Below are positions 55,967 to 64,000 of a stretch of DNA of 64,000 bases, in pieces. The stretch is taken from the NCBI RefSeq assembly GCF_019703515.2, contig NC_059374.1, forward strand, positions 19,203,095 to 19,267,094, in the 5' to 3' direction. The translations under genes were made by a program, and so were the position numbers. The notes beneath the pieces are model-generated. The model was not told the origin of the DNA, did no database searches, and was given only the letters and a program-made list of their open reading frames with translations. Source of the stretch: Myxocyprinus asiaticus. Taxonomy: Eukaryota; Chordata; Actinopteri; Cypriniformes; Catostomidae. Every line of letters begins with the position of its first letter. Within the stretch, counting starts at the first letter, position 1.

Positions 55967-57575
55967 CTAACTTACTAACCAGCGGAGTGAAGTTATTATA
56001 GAACAACTCTTAAAAGTTTTTGTTACACAGACACCCAGATATTTAAAGCTGTGCAAAGATGCTTTGAAAAGCAATGCTGATACAGGATACTTTATGGCAG
56101 CAGTATTGATGGGCATCAGTTCACTTTTGTGCAGATTCAATTTATAGCCCAAAATAAGACCAAAGTCTGTGAGCAGAGTTAACACAGGGGTAATGGAATT
56201 GTCCGGGTCGGAAACAAATAGCAAAAGGTCGTCGGCATATAAGTGGCTCAATGGCTATGGCAAACATCAGAGGTGAGAGCGGGCATCCTAGCCTCGTCCC
56301 TCATCTGAGGGGAAATTTCTGGGAATGGCAGTTATTTGTGTGTACACTAGCTAGAGGAGAAGTATACAGGAGCCTAACCCATGAAATAAATTGGGTAAAA
56401 ATCCAAATATCTACAAAGTGTAAAACAGGTAATGCCACTCAGCTCTATCAAACGCCTTTTCTGCGTCCATTGAGATGACCAGCTCTGGAGTTCTTGAAGG
56501 GGAGGACGAGTAAAGGATGATAAGGAGACGTCTAATGTTATAAAAGGAGTGCCTGTCCTTGGTAAAACCAGTTTGATCTGTTGAAATAATAGTTGCTAAA
56601 ACAGGATCTAAAAACAGGAGTGCGAGCACTTTAGCTAATTTTACGTCGACACCGAGCAAGGAAATGGGATGGTAGTTACTGCACAGAAGGGGATCTTTGT
56701 CCTTTTTCAGGATGAGAAACAATAGCTTGGCGTAAAGTGAGGGGGAGAACACCAGAAGTAAAAGACTCGTTAAACATGTTTAATGTTTACTAACTGAAAA
56801 TGTAAATTTACTAACAGAGGAGACAGTTTACGGAGAAAGCCTTGAAGAATTCTGTAGGAAAGTCATCTGGGCCTGGACACTTCCCGTTTTGCATCTCACT
56901 CAGGGAAGACTTAATTTCCTCCAGAGTAAGAGGCTCTTCTATTTTTAGAGCTGTATCCGAGTTAACACAAGGAATAACTAAAGACTGAAAAAATGTATCA
57001 TACTGGGATTCATCAGCCGTGTTTGCAGGGGAATAGAGAGAGATATATGTGAACTGATCATTAATTGCAAGAGGGTCAACAGTGGGGCCAGTAGGGCTAG
57101 CTATTTGAGTAATATGATGAGAAGAGGAAAATTGCCAGATTTGATGTGTGAGTAGTTTACTTGCTTTATCGGCAAATTCATAATATTCACAGCGGGACTT
57201 TTGTAATGCTCCAATTGCCTCATTTCTGGCTATCAGATCAAATTCTGCCTTAGTTGTGAGAAGCTTAGTGACAAGTTCAGAGCTTGGCGAACTTGCACAT
57301 CTAGACTGAAGTTCGGAAAGTGTTTTGGATAAATTGGAGGTCCTTTCTGTGGTAAGTTTATTTTGATAGGCTGAGTAGAAAATTATTTCCCCCCTGAGAA
57401 AGGCAGAGATATCAGGAGTGACGTTAGTGGAGATGAAAAGGTCAATGCTGCTGTTTATAACTTTAACAAATTCAGGGTCTTTAAGTAATAGTGGGTTAAA
57501 GCGCCAGGGAGATTGTGTCACAGAACTGCCAGGTAGTGAAATGTCTACCAACAGTGCTGCGTGATCGGAAATCAC
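55967..57575 (-). pseudogene. LINE ORF2 reverse transcriptase, frameshifted
   Basis: Three successive frames, 57575-56811, 56752-56411 and 56251-55967. Motifs: GKCPGPDDFPTEFFKAF, SMDAEKAFDRAEWHYLF (first catalytic Asp) and YADDLLLF (the A/F-x-DD box). Confidence 0.9.
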
Positions 57576-57746
57576 TATAGGTTATATGTACAGGAGTTGA
57601 CCAAAAAAGCAATTTATTATCAAGGAGAAAGAAATCTATCCGAGAAAAGGATTGATGTACAGAAGAAAAAAAGGAAAACTGCTCTATAAACAGATGTATG
57701 ATTTTAGAGGATTTAGACTGTGCAAGGGGCCTGGTAGATGAACGGT

Positions 57747-58202
57747 CTAAGACAGGATCCAGATTAGTTGGCTTGAGTTTAAATCTGGGAGGGAGAATAA
57801 AAGGTTCCGAAAAAAGGCGTCATTGTCCCAATTGGGGCCATAAACATTAGCCAAAATTAAAATAATACTACTTATCTGGCCAGTGGCAATAACAAAGTGC
57901 ACGTTAGGGTCTGAAATGACCTCATGGACAGAGAATGAGACAGACTTGTGAATAAAAATAGCTACAACCCAGGATTTGCTAGGAAATGAGGAATGATAAA
58001 GCTGATCCACCCAACCCCAATGAATTCTAAGGTGATCTGAAGGCTTAAGATGAGTCTCCTGAATAAATGCAATTTTTGTGTTCAGATATTTCAGATGATC
58101 AATAACCTTTTTACACTTTAAAGGAGAGTTCAGCCCTTTGTCATTCCAACTAGTAAGCCTTATTACCCCACTGGGCTTATGCATGTTTTTGGGATGCAAC
58201 AT
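57747..58202 (-). pseudogene. LINE ORF2 endonuclease domain
   Basis: 151 residues with the AP-endonuclease order: SWND (usually WNVNG), FIQETHLK with the catalytic Glu, then ILANVYGPN. It is broken from the next part by frame changes at about 57580-57745. Confidence 0.88.
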
Positions 58203-58326
58203 ACATTTGCTTTATGACAGCGAAACCCATGTCAATCCTTCCATTGACCGGTACAGCACACAAGGAATATACACGGCAAGAAAAGGCAAAGAAGTGAGAA
58301 AAAACCACAACAAACCACACTGAAGC

Positions 58327-59480
58327 CTAACAGAAACCCAATTTTCTCCCCATTAAGACCCCAAAAAGGTAGTGGGCAGGGTGAGTGGGGTCCAGAGTGA
58401 TTTTACCAGCCTTTTTCCTCACTCTGGAAGTGTACAGTTCTTGAAGGGGGGGGCAGGGGGCAACCAATAATCCTCTCAGCAGTCTGGATTGTCCTTTGTA
58501 GTCTTCTGATGTCTGATTTCGTAGCTGAACCAAACCAGACTGTTATTGAAGTGCAGAGGACAGACTCAATGGCTGCTGAGTAGAACTGGATTAGCAGCGC
58601 CTGTGGCAGGTTGAATTTCCTCAGCTGGCGAAGGAAGTACAACCTCTGCTGGGCCTTTTTCACAATGGAGTCAATGTGGATCTCCCACTTCAGGTCCTGT
58701 GAGATGGTAGTGCCCAGGAACCTGAATGACTCCACTGCTGCCACAGTGCTGTTTAGAATGGTGAGGGGGGTCAGTGTTGGGGTGTTCCTCCAAAAGTCCA
58801 CAATGATCTCCACCGTTTTGAGCGTGTTCAGCTCAATGTTGTTTTGACTGCACCAGACAGCCAGCTGTTCGCGGTAAGTAGAAAGGCTTACAGTTAATAA
58901 AGAGCGCTTCCAAATTAGGACAGCACATCCTCTTTAACGTTGTTACATCTGTACACCAAATTTCACTGATGTAAAAGTATGTTCCACCGCCTCTTGTTTT
59001 CCCTGTTAACGTCGCGATACGATCCGCTCTGAACAGCTGGAAGCCCGGCAGATGTAACGCGCTGTCCGGAATGGCTTCACTCAGACAGGCTTCTGTGAAG
59101 CACAAGGCAGCAGAGGTTGAAAAGTCCTTGTTTGTGCAGGTGAGGAGATGTAGTTCATACGTTTTGTTAGGAAGAGACTAGAGATTCGCTAAGTGAATAT
59201 TCGGAAGCGCTGTTAGAAATCCACGCTGACGGAGTTTGACCAGCGCACCGGCTCGTCTCCCTCGCCTGCATCTCTTGAACAGCAGAGCTGCGCCTCCAAC
59301 TAAAATGTCCAGCAATACGTCTGAAAACCGGGAAAAGATTGTCTGGTGTATGCTGTCGAATGTTCAGCAGTTCGTCTCTGGTAAAACTGACAGGAAAAAG
59401 ATTACTAAACACGACAAACAAACAAAAACAACAAAAGAACCGAGGAGCTCCACACCAAGGCAGCCATCCGCGGCACCATC
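58327..59480 (-). mobile_element. L2/CR1-like LINE fragment, internally deleted
   Basis: The minus strand from about 59120 reads ACLSEAIPDSALHLPGFQLF, RADRIATLTGKTRGGGTYFY and CCPNLEALFINCKPFYLPR, an endonuclease region. It then jumps directly to the end of the reverse transcriptase (58813-58403: FRFLGTTISQDLKWEIHIDS, KAQQRLYFLRQLRKFNLPQA, SVLCTSITVWFGSATKSDIR) and the 3' end AGKITLDPTHPAHYLF. Most of the RT is missing. It is inserted between ORF1 and ORF2 of the Tx1-like LINE. Its 5' limit near 59480 is approximate. Confidence 0.88.
58403..59105 (-). pseudogene. L2/CR1-like ORF2 endonuclease/RT remnants
   Basis: Two open parts, 59105-58833 and 58813-58403, in different frames. YLPRTAGCLVQSKQH marks the deletion join. 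Catalytic YADD is not present. Confidence 0.88.
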
Positions 59481-59689
59481 ATGATGATTTATAGATAAAT
59501 AAACATTTAAATAAAAACAGAAAAGCAGCAATATAACAGCGCTATGTGTATGGAATGAACAATCTATACACTTAGTGTTCCATATAGTGAGGGTCTCAAT
59601 ACCTTAGAAATGAACACATACCGAACAATCTAAACAAAAGAGTGCATTACCCCGTTTGGGCTAAATATTTTCCAGTAAAACCTGTGACA

Positions 59690-60003
59690 GAGTAATGAAA
59701 CACTAATAAGTTAATCCCCCTTTTCTCCCAATTTGGAATGCCCAATTCCCACTACTTAGTAGGTCCTCGTGGTGGCGCGGTTACTCACCTCAATCCGGGT
59801 GGTGGAGGACAAGTCTCAGTTTTCTCCGCTTCTGAGACTGTCAATCAATAACCATCATATCACGTGGCTCGTTGTGCATGACACCACGGAGACTTCGCAT
59901 GTGGAGGCTCATGCTATTCTCCGCGATCCATGCACAACTTAACACGTGCCCCATTGAGAGCGAGAACCACTAATCATGACCACAAGGAGGTTACCCCATG
60001 TGA
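59690..60003 (-). mobile_element. 5'-truncated tRNA-derived SINE (tail portion)
   Basis: Contains GGTCCTCGTGGTGGCGCGGT, CACGTGGCTCGTTGTGCATG and AACCACTAATCATGACCACA, a segment I recognise from a very common cypriniform SINE whose tRNA-like head (A and B boxes) is absent here. It interrupts the LINE ORF1 frame at about 60003. Family recognition is from memory and unverified. Confidence 0.55.
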
Positions 60004-60700
60004 CTCTACATTCACCTGGAAACGATGGAAAAGCAGGATGACGGGCCACTGTTTCTGTCCTGGAGCAGGTTTAGGCGCGATGCTACGGTGTGCCCTATCC
60101 AGTTCGGGACGCGAGGGGGGAACCCGAGAACCCAGAACATCGACGAGGAGCTGGGAGAAAAACATGGTTGAACGCGGACCTTCGATCGACTCTGGTAAGT
60201 CCTCTATCCGGATATTCTGGCATCAGCTGCGGCCTTCCAAGTCAGCAAATTTAGTCTTTAGCGACTCATTGACTCTCTGCAGCACCGAGCACACAGACTC
60301 CAGCTGCACAAAATGTTGATCAACTTCCATTGCGTTAGATTCAAGGGAGCCCATGCGTTGACCAAGGTCTAAGACTGTGGACTGTATATTGTCCAGTTTA
60401 GTTGCCAATGTTTCGACGGATGATTTAAAGTTTGCAGCGAGAGAAGCTCTCAGTTCTTTGGGAAATTAGCTAATTTCAGCTAGCGTGATGCTAGCCACAG
60501 ACTGTGGGGTACCATCTCGGTCTTTATCAACTTGTTTACTCTTCCCCTTTGACATACTGAGTGTTTTGTAAAGTCACTAGCCAGTAATGAATCAGGCACT
60601 GCCTGAGGAGACCAAAACCGGCAAGGTTTTCAAATTAAAATACAGAAAGGTTAGTGGGAGAGCTCTGCACAGACGTCTACTCCACGTGCACCATTACTGG
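60003..60700 (-). pseudogene. Tx1/L1-like LINE ORF1 remnant
   Basis: 60408-60223 encodes a coiled-coil-like stretch (TKLDNIQSTVLDLGQRMGSL ... LESVCSVLQRVNESLKTKFADLEGRS). Beyond a frame break near 60225 it continues as RRQNIRIEDLPES, and 60165-59974 gives VLGSRVPPSRPELDRAHRS and PVILLFHRFQV, the RRM-like part of LINE ORF1p. Likely the upstream ORF of the LINE at 53084-58300. Confidence 0.8.
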
Positions 60701-61133
60701 AACCTCCCTTATTCAAATACTCTTTAGCATATTCCAAGCAAGCTGCCTTGAAGTTAGCAGAGGCTTCCTAGGAGCTTTCCTACTAAACATCCCAGACCTG
60801 TGGAATAAGCACTTGACTGTTGAGATGTGAATGTTTAGTTCACTGCTTTATAAGGACTATAAGGAAGTTATTAGCTATATGCTTTGAATCCTTAGTTTTT
60901 TGTGTGGATCATTGTCATCACAATGGGTAATGGAATGTAGACACTTTGATATTTTCATGTACCCTTCTCCAGCTTTGTGAAAGCAAACTATTTTATCTTT
61001 AAGGTCTTGTAAATGTTGTCTTCCCGATCCCATTGTGACTGGTTTTACTTTTCCAGCACACTGTCTGCATTTATATCAGATTGAGAGGACGAAGCCCATT
61101 AAACTTGCAAACTTTTGATCTGTTGTAATTTCC

Positions 61134-61155
61134 TATATATATATATATATATATA
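61134..61155. repeat. (AT)n microsatellite
   Basis: About 11 AT units just outside the left end of the next Tc1 element. Confidence 0.9.
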
Positions 61156-61156
61156 A

Positions 61157-62138
61157 CACACACTGATCAGCCACAACATTAAAACCACTGACAGGTGAAG
61201 TGAATAACATTTATTATCTCGTTACAATGGCACCTGTCAAGGGGTGGGATATATTAGGCAGCAAGTGAACAGTCAGTCCTTGAATTTCATGTGTTGGAAG
61301 CAGGAAAAATGGGCAAGCGTAAGGATCTGAGCAACTTTGACAAGTGACAAATTGTGATGGATAGATGACTGGGTCAGAGCATCTCCAAAATGGCAGGTCT
61401 TGTGGGGTGTTCCCGGTTTACAGTGGTTAGTACCTACCAAAAGTGGTCCAAGAAAGGGCAACCAGTAAACAGATGACAGGGATATGGGTGCCCAAGGCTC
61501 ACTGATGCACAAATCTCTGAAAAACTTAATGCTGGCCATGATAGAAAGGTGTCAGAACACACAGTGCATCGCAGCTTGCTGTGTATGGGGCTGCGTAGCT
61601 GCAGACCGATCAGAATGCCCATGCTGACCCCTGTCTACCACCGAAAGTGCATACAATGGGCACGTGAGCATCAGAACTGGACCTTGGAGCAATGGAAGAA
61701 GTTGGTCTGGTCTGATGAATCACATTTTCTTTTAGATCATGTGGACGGTCGGTTGTGTGTGCGTCGTTAACCTAGGGAAGAGATGGCAGCAGGATGCACC
61801 ATGGGAAGAAGGCCGGCGGAGGCAGCGTGATGCTCTGGGCAATATTCTGCTGGGAAACCTTGGATCCTGACATTTATGTGGATGTTACCACCTACCGAAA
61901 GATTGTTGCAGACCACGTACACCCCTTCATGGAAACAGTATTCCCTGCTAGGTGGCAGTGGCACCTCGCAACTTTAAAGGATCTGCTGCTAACGTCTTGG
62001 TGCCAGATACCACAGGACACCTTCAGAGGTCATGTGGAGTCCATGCCTCGACAGGTCAGAGCTGTTTTGGTGACACGAGGAGGACCTACACAATATTAGG
62101 CAGGTGGTTTTAATGTTGTGGCTGATCGGTATGTGTGT
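61157..62138 (+). mobile_element. Tc1-like transposon, CACTGATCAGCC family, plus strand
   Basis: Left TIR ACACTGATCAGCCACAACAT and right TIR ATGTTGTGGCTGATCGGTAT are inverted. At about 0.98 kb it is shortened. Same family as 17470-18568. Limits to within a few bases. Confidence 0.9.
61549..62099 (+). pseudogene. Tc1-like transposase, deleted and frameshifted
   Basis: 61549-61770: VHRSLLCMGLRSCRPIRMPM and the first Asp in WKKLVWSDESHFLL. After a frame change, 61794-62099: GGGSVMLWAIFCWETLDPDI, and then the region with the second Asp and catalytic Glu is deleted, leaving ...MPRQVRAVLVTRGGPTQY. Confidence 0.9.
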
Positions 62139-63179
62139 GTATATATATATATATATTAGTTTGTTCTTGGCTTGCCTAATCATTCACATGCAATAGTTAC
62201 TGATGCCATTGTAGAAATTAACTTTTCACAGTCAGCCAAAATTAATTTAATCCATGAGTGAAAGAATCCAATAAAAGGGCAGTTATGGAGATTAAGTGAG
62301 TAGTATTCAGCTGGTTGTGTGATCGTAACATGGCAGCCCCCTTAAGGGGACATTCTCCATGTAGAATAAAACAGCTTTTTTAAGGTTACTGATATGACTG
62401 CAGTCTTCATCTTATGTGAGTCATCATGCTAGGTACATATTTTTAAAAATTACAATTATATTTTTTAGCTGTAAAAGTTATTCAATGAGGAAATTTACAG
62501 AGTGCATCTTTAAGGTAACTGGTGATTTTGGTTATTTATCTACCAGTGTGGCACAATGCAGTAATTCTGACTTAGTAAGTGTTGTTTTAAAATTAATTAA
62601 TATAATTATTTAAACCACTACCACAGTTTCAGTCTGATCTAGATACTGTATGTGTTTTGGGAAATTTGAAGTGTATATTTTAAGGCTTTTATAAATTATA
62701 TGAAAACTCTGAATCACATTCTAATAAGTTGTGTAAAGTTCCTCTTTGGTTGTCTCATTTAAATTACAAGTAAATGCATAATTTAAATTGTTGGTATTAG
62801 CATTATTTGCTTTATAGAAGTAAATTATTTATACCTACATAAAAACACAATATTGCTGTCTCGCTTCCTGGTCAAAAATGCAGGGGTGTGGCTACAACCA
62901 GGCTCAGCCAATGGACTATAACTTTTTGTATTTTGGTAGTGACATGAAAATGTGGGACATCATTTTTAAATAAAGTCTATTATTTAAAAATTAAAACCCT
63001 CAATATAATCTGAATCTTTCCTTTCACTTTAATATAAATCAAAAATATCTTTTAAAAAACAACATTGAAAAAAATCAAAAGAATTAGGTATTATTTTCAT
63101 AAGTTGAAAAGTAGGGGTTAGGGTTTGGGACAGTCACTTCCTAATATAAAGTACTCTTTCTAATTATGATTATATTATA

Positions 63180-63180
<1 letters not shown>
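62139..63180. other. Intergenic A/T-rich DNA
   Basis: No gene. 62329-62515 is an inverted relative of the TTAA MITE at 29713-30130 (shared ACATTCTCCATGTAGAATAA against the inverse, and GAGTGCATCTTTAA at the end). Confidence 0.6.
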
Positions 63181-63877
<697 letters not shown>

Positions 63878-63883
63878 TGTGTA

Positions 63884-63901
63884 TATATATATATATATAT
63901 A
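63884..63901. repeat. Short (TA)n
   Basis: About nine TA units at the outer edge of the Tc1 fragment. Confidence 0.85.
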
Positions 63902-64000
63902 CTGCATATACATTATCTCAATGAATGCCTCTGGTTTAAATGCCATAACATATTCTTATGAAATATCCAATATCTGAATTCTTCATTTTTTTTAATAGTT

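Larger units (their letters stand above)
53084..58300 (-). mobile_element. Tx1/L1-like LINE, ORF2 region, minus strand
   Basis: Reading from high to low coordinate: endonuclease (58202-57747; VIRLTSWNDKGLNSPLKCKK, IAFIQETHLK), linker (57575-56811, ending ALTLEEIKSSLSEMQ..GKCPGPDDFP), reverse transcriptase (56752-56411; YHPISLLGVDVK, ISMDAEKAFDRAEW), the RT active-site region (56251-55967; SHLYADDLLLFVSDP), and C-terminal parts (55866-55480 and, beyond a Tc1 insertion, 53925-53090 with DCDRCHSGP). Several frameshifts; not active. ORF1 of the same element appears at 60003-60700. Confidence 0.88.

Overview
This window reads as vertebrate, most likely teleost and probably cypriniform, nuclear DNA. 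It is AT-rich and intron-containing. Two recognisable host genes sit in a dense mass of fish-type mobile DNA: Tc1-like elements of at least six families, hAT-like and TTAA-flanked MITEs, Tx1/L1-like and L2/CR1-like LINEs, a tRNA-SINE tail, and two kinds of tyrosine-recombinase retrotransposon. Species cannot be fixed from sequence alone. I saw no bacterial-type genes, CRISPR array, rRNA or tRNA.

Left part (1-14,000): repeats come first, namely a foldback element at 62-957 and a Tc1 relic with a LINE nested inside it at 1,150-3,197. They are followed by the plus-strand gene FAM222B. It has a GC-richer promoter/non-coding first exon near 3,400-3,644, a 3.3 kb intron carrying two hAT MITEs, and two coding exons (7,036-7,114 and 7,362-9,091) that splice to a 602-residue protein. 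A long A/T-rich downstream stretch contains a 932 bp hAT insertion and a good poly(A) signal at 13,567. Middle-left (14,000-25,230): Tc1-like elements, including a direct duplication of about 2.3 kb (14,558-16,809 and 20,020-22,466), a near-perfect 45 bp hairpin at 23,790-23,889 and a TTAA MITE.

Middle (25,540-42,879): a minus-strand P2X ATP-gated channel gene. All 11 coding exons could be joined by hand with consistent phases into a 387-residue protein with the ten ectodomain cysteines and the ATP-site residues. Its introns hold many insertions; intron 7 alone contains a LINE fragment, a hAT MITE, a complete-ended but internally deleted DIRS element and another MITE. Just beyond its 3' end (25,541-26,445) is a decayed partial second P2X copy on the same strand. 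FAM222B and P2X are convergent.

Right part (43,000-64,000): no host gene recognised. It holds a tandem duplication, two large foldback palindromes, a Ngaro/PAT-like retroelement whose repeats are ordered A1...B1-A2-B2 (46,453-53,083), a near-intact Tc1-like element with one premature stop (53,926-55,471), a Tx1/L1-like LINE on the minus strand broken by other insertions (53,084-60,700), and two more Tc1-like elements. Nothing suggests the genes cooperate: FAM222B is a poorly characterised intracellular protein and P2X is a plasma-membrane cation channel.
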